Origin: Microvirga lotononidis
Lineage (GTDB): Bacteria > Pseudomonadota > Alphaproteobacteria > Rhizobiales > Beijerinckiaceae
Direction of reading: 5' to 3'
DNA: 64,000 nucleotides
NCBI RefSeq assembly: GCF_034627025.1
Contig: NZ_CP141048.1
Location: forward strand, 3,882,001-3,946,000
This document shows positions 34,794 to 43,426 of this stretch, in pieces. Both the position numbers and the translations under genes were made by a program. Under the pieces are notes generated by a model. That model was not told where the DNA came from, made no database searches, and was given only the letters and a program-made list of their open reading frames with translations. Every line of letters starts with the position of its first letter. Positions within the stretch are counted from its first letter, which is position 1.

Positions 34794-36655
34794 TCGCCCA
34801 TTCTCCAGGCCAGGGCGCCGACCCGACGGCCGTCCCGCCTTATGGCAGCCTCCAGCTCTTCGATTGCCGGTGCGGGTGGAAGGTCCTTCCAAATCCGCGC
34901 CGCATCGAACCGATCGGTCAACGCAACGGCAGCCGTCAGCAGAATCGTTTCGCCGCTTGGGATATCGCCCCGCAGCTGCGGCACGAAGGTCTTCGGGTGG
35001 AGAAGATTCGTGTTGGGAGGGGCTTTCAACCCGATACCACGCCTCTCGATCGTCGAGCCGAGATCCGCGATTCCGCTGAAATCCTCCGCGCCGATCACCA
35101 GTGCGGTTCCGTTCCGTTCGTCGATCCGTTCCAGCTTCCGGTAGGCATCGGCGCGCGGGATCGCGAAGCCCCCCTCGGCGGTGCTCAAGGGACGCGGCGT
35201 CCTGATCCGGTGGACCCGGACATGCCAGGGGGACGCGGGCAGGAGCCAGGTCTCGACCTCGACGTCGGACCAAGGACGCCAGCGGGCATAGAGCACATTC
35301 CCGGCGATGCGGGCGTCCTCGTTCGTCTCGCGTACCCGGAAATGCCGGCCGTCGTCGCTGAAGGCGAGCATCCCGTCCAGGGCAGCGCCCTCGAAGATCC
35401 GCTCGTCGCTCTCGACGCTGAAGGCATAGCGGGAGGAATAGGCGAACTTGGCGTATTTCTCGCTCCCGAACCGCATCTGGAGGTTTTCCTGACCGGACGA
35501 CAGCGCGATCACGTTCCCGGGCGTGTGCATCATCACCATGCCGGGCTGCGGCTGCGGCGACGGCTCGGGGAACGCCGGCGCGGGCGCTTCCTCGGCGGTC
35601 CAGAACGGATGCGAAGCCGGCAGCGCCAGCGGGAGGAAGGCCTTGAAGGCCCAATAGGGCGAACCCGCCGAGTTGTAGTTTTCCGACATGAGCAGGTTGG
35701 CATAGCCGAACCCGACCGTGAGCACGCCGCTCCTGTCCGTGATGGGGAGCTTCGCCCACCAGCGCAGGTGCCGGAGATAATAGCCCTTCACCTCGCCCCA
35801 GGGCAGAGCCTCCTCGTCGGCGAAGGCGAGCGCGGCCCAGAAACCCGCGCAGGCGAAACGATACGTCATGCTGCGGCCGAAGACGAGCGCGCCGCCGTCC
35901 TCCGCGAACCAGTGCCGGATGTTCGGCGCGAACAGGCGCGCCCAGTCCCGGAACCGGCGCTTGCGCTCCTCGTCGGAGGTCGCAAGGGCCGCATAGATCA
36001 GCCCGTAGAAGTGCATCGCGAAGGGGATGTAGTGATCGACTCGGGGCACGTTGCCGTCGCGGTACCACCCGTCCCCGAGATAGAAGGATTCCAGCTCCCG
36101 GAGGTATTGCTCGGTGATGGAACGGTCGAACTCGACCCCGGCCTGTTCCAGGCCGAGATCGATCATGACCCGGAAGAATTTCCAGTTGTTGTCGGCGAAT
36201 TCGTGCGGCCGCGCCTCCAGCAGGTAGATCGCGACGTTCTTCTTCGCCCGTTCGTCCAGGGGCTCCCAGAGATGCTGGGGAACGAGGCGAAGCGCAAAGC
36301 CCAGGGCTGCCAGCTCGACCATCCGCTGATCGCGGTCGGTGACCTTGCCCCAGTATTCGGGATGCTCCGGATCCGTCCCGTTGGCGAGCCCCTTCGCGTA
36401 GAGCGGCCAATGGGGAAAGTCTCCGCCGCCCGCGGCGTAGGGCGCCAAGCCCCAGAGCGGCCGCGCGAAACCTTCGAGATCCGCGGCCGCCTGATCGAAA
36501 TGCGCCGCCGTGGCGCTGAGGCTCACCCGGGCGCCGCCTTCCGAGAAGGCGGGCAGGAGCGGGGCGAAGAGGTCCAGAAGCGCCTTCTCGACGTCGGCTC
36601 TAGTCCGGAGCGGGTTGCCGGTCAGGGGAGAGGCATGAACGGGGACGTAGGTCAT
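34790..36655 (-). CDS. DUF2264 family protein, probable glycan-degrading enzyme
   Basis: 621 residues, without a signal peptide. The N-terminal 370 or so residues look like an (alpha/alpha) toroid: 'GFARPLWGLAPYAAGGG', 'HWPLYAKGLANGTDPEHPEY', 'PHEFADNNWKFFRVMIDLGL', 'GWYRDGNVPRVDHYIPFAMH' and 'FGRSMTYRFACAGFWAALAF'. These are the conserved blocks of DUF2264. A beta-rich C-terminal part follows. Relatives have been linked to glycoside hydrolase or lyase action on uronic-acid sugars; I cannot confirm the activity. The acidic and aromatic residues of those blocks are plausible catalytic or binding groups. ATGA overlap on both sides. A cytosolic location suggests it processes an imported oligosaccharide. 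Confidence 0.8.
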   Translation of the reverse strand: MTYVPVHASPLTGNPLRTRADVEKALLDLFAPLLPAFSEGGARVSLSATAAHFDQAAADLEGFARPLWGLAPYAAGGGDFPHWPLYAKGLANGTDPEHPEYWGKVTDRDQRMVELAALGFALRLVPQHLWEPLDERAKKNVAIYLLEARPHEFADNNWKFFRVMIDLGLEQAGVEFDRSITEQYLRELESFYLGDGWYRDGNVPRVDHYIPFAMHFYGLIYAALATSDEERKRRFRDWARLFAPNIRHWFAEDGGALVFGRSMTYRFACAGFWAALAFADEEALPWGEVKGYYLRHLRWWAKLPITDRSGVLTVGFGYANLLMSENYNSAGSPYWAFKAFLPLALPASHPFWTAEEAPAPAFPEPSPQPQPGMVMMHTPGNVIALSSGQENLQMRFGSEKYAKFAYSSRYAFSVESDERIFEGAALDGMLAFSDDGRHFRVRETNEDARIAGNVLYARWRPWSDVEVETWLLPASPWHVRVHRIRTPRPLSTAEGGFAIPRADAYRKLERIDERNGTALVIGAEDFSGIADLGSTIERRGIGLKAPPNTNLLHPKTFVPQLRGDIPSGETILLTAAVALTDRFDAARIWKDLPPAPAIEELEAAIRRDGRRVGALAWRMGE

Positions 36656-37713
36656 GCCGAGATCTCCCTGCCTTCGGGCTTCTTGCCGCGAGACTGCAAG
36701 GTCGCCCCTTCGACCAGTCTGACGGCCAGCTCCACCTTGCGCGGCTCCGCGCTCGGGTCGGCGATCCGCCGCTGCATGAGGTAATAGGCCTCCTGTCCGA
36801 TCGCCTCCCGGTCCACATGCATGGTGGTCAGGCGCGGCATGGTCATGGCCGCGCAGGGCAGGTCGTCGAAGCCCATCACGGCGAAATCCTGGGGGATGGA
36901 CAGGTGATGGTTGGTGAGCGCCTCCATGACGCCGACCGCCATCATGTCGTTCATGCAGAAGACCGCCGTAAAGCCCTGGTCCTCGAGGAGGACCGCCTCC
37001 ATGGCCTCGCAGGCCTCCGTGCTGGTCCGGGACGCGGAGGGCAGCTGGACGATGCGCGCGGTTACGCCATTCTTCGCAGCCGCCGCCTCGAAGCCCCGGA
37101 CGCGCTCGCGGATGGTATGCCGGTGGGACATGGTGAAATGCAGGATCCGGCGATGGCCTGCATCGATGAGATGCTGGGTCGCCAGTCGGGCGCCGTAGAA
37201 ATTGGCCGGAGATACGCAATCGAACTGCAGGTTCGGGTCGTTGCCGTTGACCCAGACCGCCGGGAGCCTGGACCCGAGGAGCCAGTCGCACAGATCCTCC
37301 GGCGGGTCGATGCCGACCAGGAAAATCCCGGTGGCGTCGGTCTCCGACAGGGTCTGCTCGAGCTCGGAAACTTTGAGAGAGGAGGAGCGGACCAGCCGGG
37401 GCAGGAGAGTGGCGCCCGAACGGGCCGCCGCGCCCCGGAGGCCGCTGAGAATGCCCTCATAGAAGACCCCGAGGCCTCCGGTCGCATGATCGACCGGGAT
37501 GAGCGCCACCGACCGCTGGTTCTGCGGCTGGACCGCCGGCACCGGGCGGATGCTGTAGCCGAGTTCGGACGCGATCCGGATCACCTGATCGCGGACATTC
37601 GTGCTGATGCCCGGCTCGTTCGCAAGAACGCGGGAGACGGTGCTCACCGAGACACCGGCGAAGCGGGCGATATCCGTCTGGCGCGGACGTCGGCTGAGGC
37701 TCACTCTCGTCAT
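36652..37713 (-). CDS. LacI-family transcriptional regulator
   Basis: 353 residues. The N-terminal HTH is 'RQTDIARFAGVSVSTVSRVL', followed by the hinge helix region 'GYSIRPVPAVQPQNQRSVAL'. The C-terminal periplasmic-binding-like effector domain includes 'GIFLVGIDPPEDL', 'DAGHRRILHFTMSH', 'FCMNDMMAVGVMEAL' and 'VMGFDDLPCAAMTMPRLTT'. It is expected to repress its own operon until a sugar-type effector binds. The ATG at 37713 follows GGGAGGAT. Its stop overlaps the start of the DUF2264 gene (ATGA), so regulator and enzymes share one transcript and the operon is autoregulated. An operator-like palindrome lies 70 bp upstream. Confidence 0.92.
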   Translation of the reverse strand: MTRVSLSRRPRQTDIARFAGVSVSTVSRVLANEPGISTNVRDQVIRIASELGYSIRPVPAVQPQNQRSVALIPVDHATGGLGVFYEGILSGLRGAAARSGATLLPRLVRSSSLKVSELEQTLSETDATGIFLVGIDPPEDLCDWLLGSRLPAVWVNGNDPNLQFDCVSPANFYGARLATQHLIDAGHRRILHFTMSHRHTIRERVRGFEAAAAKNGVTARIVQLPSASRTSTEACEAMEAVLLEDQGFTAVFCMNDMMAVGVMEALTNHHLSIPQDFAVMGFDDLPCAAMTMPRLTTMHVDREAIGQEAYYLMQRRIADPSAEPRKVELAVRLVEGATLQSRGKKPEGREISA

Positions 37714-37780
37714 ATCCTCCCACCTTTTCTCGTTGCATGAATTTGTTGCGCAGAGGGGCGAGAGTTGCAATCCTCACGCA

Positions 37781-37798
37781 AATGCAAATTTTTGCATT
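37781..37798. promoter_or_regulatory. Candidate LacI operator upstream of the sugar operon
   Basis: AATGCAAATTTTTGCATT is a perfect 8+8 inverted repeat with two bases between. It sits about 68 bp upstream of the regulator start at 37713, in an AT-rich stretch suitable for promoter and operator. The core TGCAA-N4-TTGCA recurs at 34770-34783. Confidence 0.6.
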
Positions 37799-37866
37799 AT
37801 TGGCTGATACATTTGCGTGGACGACATGCCGATTGTGCCAAGAAATCTTCCAAAAGATTCAGTTTC

Positions 37867-38745
37867 TTAGCGTCTAAACCCGGCGACCTTGGTTCCCATG
37901 AACGCTGCTACGACGATCACCAGGCTGCCAGCAACAAGAGACAGCGTCGGGACGATTCCGAAATAGAGATAATCGGCGATCGAAGAGAACACGATCACCA
38001 CATAGCTGAGCGGAGCCAGGATGCTCGCTTCTGCCAGCTGGTGAGAGCGGAGGAAGCAGAACTGGCCGACCTGGGCCAGTGCGCCGATGACGAGGAAGGT
38101 GGGCAGGTCATTCAGGCCAGGGGACACCCAGACGAACGCTGCCGGGACGGCCGTCAGGACGGCGAGGCCGATGGTATAGAACACCATGAGGACGACGGCG
38201 TGCTCTCCGGTGAGCCGACGGGTCTGGATAACGCTGAAGGAGCCGAACAGGACCATCCCCAGAGCCGCCAGAAGGCCCCAATCCCAGCTCATCGAACCCG
38301 GCTTCACGATGAACAGCACGCTCGCGAAGCAGACGGCGGACGATATCCAATGCCGTCGGAGAATGCGCTCACCCAACAGAACGGCGGCAAATCCAAGAAT
38401 GACGAAGGGGCGGGTGAAGCCGATCACGGTGACCAGGGTCAGGGGCAGGGCGGCCGTGGCGGCATAGTTGCAGCTCAGGGACACGGTGCTGCAAAGGACC
38501 CGTCCGATATGACCTTTCATCTGCCGGCTGTTGAACACGTCCGACCGATAGCGCCAGATGAGCGGGGCTATGAGCAGAAGCCCGACGATGGCGCGAAAGA
38601 AGACGAGCTGAATCGCGGGAAACGTCGCGCCGGCCTGCTTGATCACGCCCATCGCGATGACGACCAGCACCATATCGGCGAAGGCAAAGGCCGCCCCCTG
38701 TCGGTTGGCGACGTGCCGGTCTTTCGCATCGGTGGGAAGAATCAT
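37867..38745 (-). CDS. EamA/DMT-family transporter
   Basis: 292 residues and ten hydrophobic helices in two EamA halves, e.g. 'AFAFADMVLVVIAMGVIKQA', 'VVFFRAIVGLLLIAPLIW' (two Arg after helix 2-3), 'LTLVTVIGFTRPFVILGFAA' and 'LGERILRRHWIS'. The second half has 'LAALGMVLFGSFSVIQTRRL', 'AEASILAPLSYVVIVFSSI' and 'VAGSLVIVVAAFMGTK'. These are usually exporters of amino acids, nucleobases or other metabolites; the substrate is unknown. Translation start at 38745, weak ribosome site. It is separated from lacI by 153 bp on the same strand, so probably independent; its upstream region has its own palindromes. Confidence 0.88.
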   Translation of the reverse strand: MILPTDAKDRHVANRQGAAFAFADMVLVVIAMGVIKQAGATFPAIQLVFFRAIVGLLLIAPLIWRYRSDVFNSRQMKGHIGRVLCSTVSLSCNYAATAALPLTLVTVIGFTRPFVILGFAAVLLGERILRRHWISSAVCFASVLFIVKPGSMSWDWGLLAALGMVLFGSFSVIQTRRLTGEHAVVLMVFYTIGLAVLTAVPAAFVWVSPGLNDLPTFLVIGALAQVGQFCFLRSHQLAEASILAPLSYVVIVFSSIADYLYFGIVPTLSLVAGSLVIVVAAFMGTKVAGFRR

Positions 38746-38815
38746 GGGCAGGGTCCGACCCGGGCAGGCTCCGCGTGAAGCCCGCCGATCCGGTCAGTCT
38801 CGACCGATGCCCTTA

Positions 38816-38827
38816 ATAATGCATTAT
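38816..38827. promoter_or_regulatory. Perfect 12-bp palindrome upstream of the EamA transporter gene
   Basis: ATAATGCATTAT lies about 70 bp before the EamA start. A second inverted repeat TGCAAC-N8-GTTGCA follows at 38832-38851. Both are AT-rich for this genome and may bind a regulator. No regulator gene is adjacent other than lacI. Confidence 0.35.
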
Positions 38828-38859
38828 AAGTTGCAACAAACGGCCGTTGCAGTCAGCGT

Positions 38860-39129
38860 TCAAGGGTCCCGGCGCTCGACGATTGTGTATTCGGCGTCGA
38901 TGATATCGTCCTGAGGGCGCGACTGAGCACGGCGCATCTGGCGCCGGAGGTAGAAATACAGGGCCGCGCCGCCCACGAACAGGACAGGAAGCACGACGAA
39001 AAGGCCGACCAGTACGATCGCCAGCATGGCGATGCCTGCCGCTGCCAGGGCCAGCAGCCTCACGAGAAGGGTTAGGAAGCCGCTGCTACGCGGGGGCGTC
39101 GGCCGTGAGCGGAAAACAACGTATTCCAC
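38860..39129 (-). CDS. Small membrane protein, 89 residues, hypothetical
   Basis: I do not recognise the family. Two hydrophobic segments ('LLVRLLALAAAGIAMLAIVL' and 'VLPVLFVGGAALYFYL') are followed by a basic 'RRQMRRAQSRPQ' and an acidic tail 'DDIIDAEYTIVERRDP'. The 'DDVIDAEYTVV' type tail is common in short Hyphomicrobiales membrane proteins. GTG start at 39129 with GGAGGATC upstream. It lies 114 bp upstream of the EamA gene on the same strand, so may share its transcript. The likely location is the inner membrane, with the basic stretch inside. Confidence 0.65.
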   Translation of the reverse strand: MEYVVFRSRPTPPRSSGFLTLLVRLLALAAAGIAMLAIVLVGLFVVLPVLFVGGAALYFYLRRQMRRAQSRPQDDIIDAEYTIVERRDP

Positions 39130-39611
39130 GATGGATCCTCCAAATGCGGGAGCGCTCGTCGGCGCATGAGCAAAATGAGGTGTCCGACATCGCGAGCGGC
39201 GACCCGCCCGCCAGAGGGTCCCGGACCCCTAGGCCCGGCTAATGTGGGTGGAGAATTGGGCAGATGCAAGACACGGGAAAACAATAGGCCGACGTCTGCC
39301 GGCGCGATTTGATGCAGGGCCCTGCGCCTTCCAACGCTCGCGGTCAAATTAGTGTAATAGAAACATCGTTTCTCGATGTGATCTCCGGGTTCTGGTGCGC
39401 AGAGCGTTCTCCTCGCGCTCAGGTCCTGAAGTGGATGCATGAATTCGTCGACGTGATTGAAACAATATCCGTTACAGGATGAGGTTATTGTCTTGAAGCG
39501 GTGCATTGTGTCCCCGGCGAAAACGCACGCCCGGCTTGCAATGTCTCTGGGATATCTCGTTTAATAGCGAGACGTTGCGATGGTGAGGCGGTGCGGGACT
39601 GAGGGCTATCG
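39130..39611. other. 482-bp gene-free region before the cyclase-ATPase gene
   Basis: No convincing coding frame; a 144-codon frame on the minus strand overlaps the small membrane gene and has poor composition. The right half (39400-39600) has lower GC than the surroundings and probably carries the promoter of the gene at 39612. I saw no strong hairpin or clear -35/-10. Confidence 0.4.
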
Positions 39612-42600
39612 ATGAATTGTCCACGCTGTGCGCAACCTGCTCCGGCCAATGCGCGGTTCTGCAGCCAGTGTGGAGCGCCTCTCGCGCCGCATGCGCCTAC
39701 GGCAAGCGTTCATGCGTCGGAACCAACCGGCACGGAAGAGTTCAAGCCGGTCACGATTCTCTTTGCGGATATCGTCGCTTCCACGGAGCTGGTGTCGAAG
39801 CTCGATCCCGAGCAGGCGATGAGGCGTCTGGCGCCGGCCGTCATGCTCATGCGGCGAGAGGCGGAGCGCTTCGGTGGAACCCTCATCCACAGCCTGGGCG
39901 ACGGCATCATGGCGCTCTTCGGTGCGCCGCATGTCCAGGAGGGGCATGCCTTGCTGGCGTGTCAGGCTGCCCTGGCCATCCAGGCCGAGATCAAAGGCCT
40001 GCTCGGAGCGACGGCGGTCCGGCTCGGCCTGCACTCCGGCCTGATCGTGTCCGAGACGAGATTTTCCTGGCCGGTCAACGAACGGGAGGCGTACGGCGTC
40101 GCGATTCATATCGCCAGTCGGGTGCAATCCCTGGCAGAGCCGGGGACGATCTATCTCAGCGAGGATTGCTACCAGCTCGTCGACCGGTTCTGCTCGGCCA
40201 AACCGGTCGGGCGCCGCTCTCTCCGGGGCTTGCCGGGCGACATAAGCGTCTATGAACTCCTGGGCTTTCAGCCTTCGTCGTCCGAGACGCTCTTCAAGGA
40301 CCCCAATCTGACGCTCTTCCAGGCCCGCGAGCGCGAGATGACGGAGCTGGAAGCGTCCTTCCAGGCTGCCTTGCGTGGCGAAAGCCACATCGTGGGGATA
40401 TGCGGATCGGCCGGCAGCGGAAAGTCGAGACTTTGCTACGAATTCGCCCAGCGATGCCGAAGGGATCGGATCCCGGTCGTCGAGGTCAGGGCTCAGCCCT
40501 ATGGCAAGTCGGCGCCGATCCAGACCATTCTCGAAGTCGTGCGGCTTCTGCTCGGAGTTTCCTCGAGTGATGAGCCCGCTCTGGCCCGGAGATTGGTGGA
40601 GGATCGACTGGAGAATCTTGGCTCTCCTCCCGAGGACGCGCTGCCGATCCTGTACGATTTTCTGGGCATCGCCGAAGGCGGTCCGGAACAGGCCGTGACC
40701 CCGAAGATGCGCCATGCCGCGCTTCTGGATATCATCTCCTGGTTGGTCCGCAGCCGGGCCTCCGAGCCGATTGTCATCATCCTGGAAGACCTTCATTGGC
40801 TGGACGAAGCGAGCGAGAGTTTCCTGGAGGCCCTCTGCGGTTCTATTGCGGGATCCCATGCCCTCATGGTCGTCAACTTCAGGCCTACGTACCAGGCTTC
40901 ATGGATGCGAAGGGACGATTTTCATCGCCTGGAGCTGAACGATCTCGATCGCTCTCAGATCGACCAGTTCATTTCTTCGGTGATCGGGAGCCATGCGGAT
41001 TTGGCGGAGATCCGAAACCGCATTGCCGAACGGTCGGGCGGGAATCCCTTTTTTGCCGAGGAGATCATTCATTCCTTGATCGAAGGCGAAGTCCTGATCG
41101 GCAAAGCCGGAGATTACCGTCTCGGGGGCGAGATCAAGGACAATCCGCTTCCAGTCACCCTCCAGGCCGTCATCGGCGAGCGCATCGACAGGCTTTCTCC
41201 CTTCGAACGAACGATCCTGCAGATGGCATCCGTTATCGGAAAAGAGGTGCCGTATGCCGTCTTGGGAGCCGTCAGCGCGCAGGAATTGACCGCTGAAATC
41301 GAGCCGGCGCTTATCAGGTTATGTGCGGTCGAGTTGCTGCAGGACCAGGACAGGCCGGATGGGCGCTATTATTCCTTTCGCCATCCGCTCATTCAGGAAG
41401 TGGCCTATTCGAGCCAGTTGAAGTCCCGCCGGAGCAGGCTTCACGCCTTCGTGGCTCCTGCTCTGGCCGACTATTATGCGGAGCGACACGACGAGGTGGC
41501 GGGCCTCATCAGCTTTCACTACGAGGCGGCGGGCATCCTCTCGAAGGCTGCGGAATATGCCCGCAAGGCGGCCGAATGGATTGGCTCGATGCATCCGGCT
41601 CAGGCGATCAGGCAATGGCAGGTCGTGCGCCGCCTCGTCCATGCCCAAAGCCGATCCGTGAGGGATAATGCCCTGCTCATCCTTGCGAGCGCTCAAATCG
41701 CATGGCTCGGATGGCGGGAGGGAATGGGGGCCAAGGACGCCGCTCCTTACATCCAGGAAGCTCTATCTGTCGCGAAAAAAACCGATGACACGATGGTTCC
41801 CTTGCTTCTGTTCGTGGAAGCCAGGATCAGCGGTGCGAGCGGCGGAGCGGCGGATCATTACGTCGCTCGTGTCACGGATGCTCTGGCGATACTGGACAAT
41901 GCGGCCGATCAAAGCCGGGCGGCGACCCTCTATGCCTCGCTGAGCCAGGCCTATGGCTGGGCGGGCCTTTTCAAGGAGGCACTCGAGGCCAACGACCGTG
42001 CCCTTTCCCTGCTGCAGCATGTGCAGGATTTCGAGAACCGGTTCCTGGGTTACAGCGTCGAGCATTGGACGCTCAGCCTGCGAGCGAGGATCCTGATCCA
42101 TCTCAATCGGATCGACGAGGGGCGGGCATGGCTCGACCATATGCTCGGGATCGAGGATGGGCGGATCGACCCGACCGTTCAGTTCATCAGCCATCTCGGC
42201 TATGTGGACCTCGCTTGGCTCTCGGGCGATCCGGACCTCGCTCTACGGCACGCGACGCGCGTGAGCCAACTCGCAGAGCGCCATGGCACCCCTTACCTGA
42301 AAGTCTTCGCTTATGCCTGCGGCGCGATGGCCAAAGGTCTCGCAGGCGACGCTCTGGGAGCCATCCACGAGTTCGAAGAGGGGGTGAACTTCATGCATTC
42401 CGCAAGGGCGGCGCTGGATTACGAACCGGACATGATGGCCGGTTTGGCCGAATGCCAGGCACAAGCGGGTCAATATGGCGAGGCTCTTCTGACCGCCGAG
42501 CGTACGATTAGCTTGTCCCGGGATCGGGCGACCCGTCTCCCCGAGTGCCGTGCCTTGATCGTTGCAGGGGAGGCCATGATCGTATGGCGTGGAAAGGAGA

Positions 42601-42755
42601 GCAGACAGGACGCCCTTCATCTCTTTGAACAGGCGGAGGCCCTGATTCGAGTGACAGGAGCGACCGTTCTCGAACCCCGGCTGCGAGCCGCGCGGGACAG
42701 GCTGCTCATCAGTGGCTCCTTGGAGGAAACCATTTTCGGGAGCACCTCCCGATGA
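39612..42755 (+). CDS. Zinc-ribbon, class III cyclase-like, AAA-ATPase and TPR regulator
   Basis: 1047 residues. A zinc ribbon (four Cys: 'CPRC' at 3-6 and 'CSQC' at 18-21) is followed by a CYC domain (about 44-200), an ATPase domain with Walker A 'GSAGSGKSRL' (about 267) and Walker B-like 'IVIILEDLHWLDE', then a long TPR-like helical region (about 640-1030). In the CYC domain the two metal Asp positions remain ('LFADIVASTE' and 'HSLGDGIMALFGAP'). However, the adenine-Lys position is His and the transition-state Asn is His ('AIHIASRVQ'). This is common in the family and may mean altered or lost cyclase activity. Probably a large STAND-type signalling protein. Start ATG at 39612, weak ribosome site. 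Confidence 0.88.
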   Translation: MNCPRCAQPAPANARFCSQCGAPLAPHAPTASVHASEPTGTEEFKPVTILFADIVASTELVSKLDPEQAMRRLAPAVMLMRREAERFGGTLIHSLGDGIMALFGAPHVQEGHALLACQAALAIQAEIKGLLGATAVRLGLHSGLIVSETRFSWPVNEREAYGVAIHIASRVQSLAEPGTIYLSEDCYQLVDRFCSAKPVGRRSLRGLPGDISVYELLGFQPSSSETLFKDPNLTLFQAREREMTELEASFQAALRGESHIVGICGSAGSGKSRLCYEFAQRCRRDRIPVVEVRAQPYGKSAPIQTILEVVRLLLGVSSSDEPALARRLVEDRLENLGSPPEDALPILYDFLGIAEGGPEQAVTPKMRHAALLDIISWLVRSRASEPIVIILEDLHWLDEASESFLEALCGSIAGSHALMVVNFRPTYQASWMRRDDFHRLELNDLDRSQIDQFISSVIGSHADLAEIRNRIAERSGGNPFFAEEIIHSLIEGEVLIGKAGDYRLGGEIKDNPLPVTLQAVIGERIDRLSPFERTILQMASVIGKEVPYAVLGAVSAQELTAEIEPALIRLCAVELLQDQDRPDGRYYSFRHPLIQEVAYSSQLKSRRSRLHAFVAPALADYYAERHDEVAGLISFHYEAAGILSKAAEYARKAAEWIGSMHPAQAIRQWQVVRRLVHAQSRSVRDNALLILASAQIAWLGWREGMGAKDAAPYIQEALSVAKKTDDTMVPLLLFVEARISGASGGAADHYVARVTDALAILDNAADQSRAATLYASLSQAYGWAGLFKEALEANDRALSLLQHVQDFENRFLGYSVEHWTLSLRARILIHLNRIDEGRAWLDHMLGIEDGRIDPTVQFISHLGYVDLAWLSGDPDLALRHATRVSQLAERHGTPYLKVFAYACGAMAKGLAGDALGAIHEFEEGVNFMHSARAALDYEPDMMAGLAECQAQAGQYGEALLTAERTISLSRDRATRLPECRALIVAGEAMIVWRGKESRQDALHLFEQAEALIRVTGATVLEPRLRAARDRLLISGSLEETIFGSTSR

Positions 42756-42759
42756 TCGC

Positions 42760-43413
42760 TCAGTGGTTGCGAGGCTCGACGAGCAGGGTAAATTCGCGCA
42801 TCCCGTAATCATCGACGATGCGGACGCGAGAGTTCAAACGAGTTTCGCAGAATGCGCTCCATCGCTCCGGACGAGTGCAATAGAGCCCCGCCGTCATGAT
42901 GAGTCCGGATGCGGGCAAATGAACGAAGTTCACGGCAAAGCCCTTCCGGCTTGTGCTCCGGAGATGAGTTAATGTCGTCTCAATGAGTTGTTCCCAAAGC
43001 GGGATCGGCTGATCGAGCATGACGTTGAAGATGCCGCTCGCGATACTGTAATCTGCCGGGCGCGGGCTCTCGACTCCCTGAAGAAAGCGGATCCGCTCTC
43101 CGACCCAGCGCTTCTTCGCGCTGCGGACCATTGCGGGCGACAGGTCGACACCGAGATAATCGACGGGGGTTTGCGGATGGTAGAGTGCCAGATAATCGAG
43201 AAGGGCACCGTATCCGCAACCCAGGTCGTTGAGGGAGAAGGGACTCGCGAAATCGCAGAGCGTCAGAAGCTTTCGGAAACGGAGAGCTTGCGTCGGCATG
43301 CAGCTCCAGTCCACGCCCAGGGGGCTGGCACCATGCCGACGAAGCTTCTGCGTGTAGTAATGCTCGACCTGCCGATAGGCCTCGTCGAGCTCACCGAAGC
43401 GAAAATTGGCCAT
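42760..43413 (-). CDS. SAM-dependent methyltransferase
   Basis: 217 residues, class I Rossmann methyltransferase. Motif I 'LNDLGCGYGALLDYLA' binds the methionine part of SAM, and the Asp of 'VDYLGVDLSPAMVRSAKKRW' contacts the ribose. Later motifs are less clear ('YSIASGIFNVML' and 'FAVNFVHLPA'). No signal or membrane region. The target is unknown. It is convergent with the cyclase-ATPase gene (4 bp between the stops) and 13 bp downstream of the histone-tail protein gene on the same strand, so it is most likely co-transcribed with it. Confidence 0.85.
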   Translation of the reverse strand: MANFRFGELDEAYRQVEHYYTQKLRRHGASPLGVDWSCMPTQALRFRKLLTLCDFASPFSLNDLGCGYGALLDYLALYHPQTPVDYLGVDLSPAMVRSAKKRWVGERIRFLQGVESPRPADYSIASGIFNVMLDQPIPLWEQLIETTLTHLRSTSRKGFAVNFVHLPASGLIMTAGLYCTRPERWSAFCETRLNSRVRIVDDYGMREFTLLVEPRNH

Positions 43414-43426
43414 CCTGATTGAGAGC

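Noticed and set aside
34769..36784. 671-codon plus-strand frame opposite the DUF2264 gene
   Set aside because: Same reason: antisense frame with no recognisable motif.
39072..39506. 144-codon minus-strand frame between the membrane protein and the cyclase-ATPase gene
   Set aside because: Overlaps the small membrane protein gene in another frame, has Cys/His/Arg-rich low-confidence translation, and no ribosome site.
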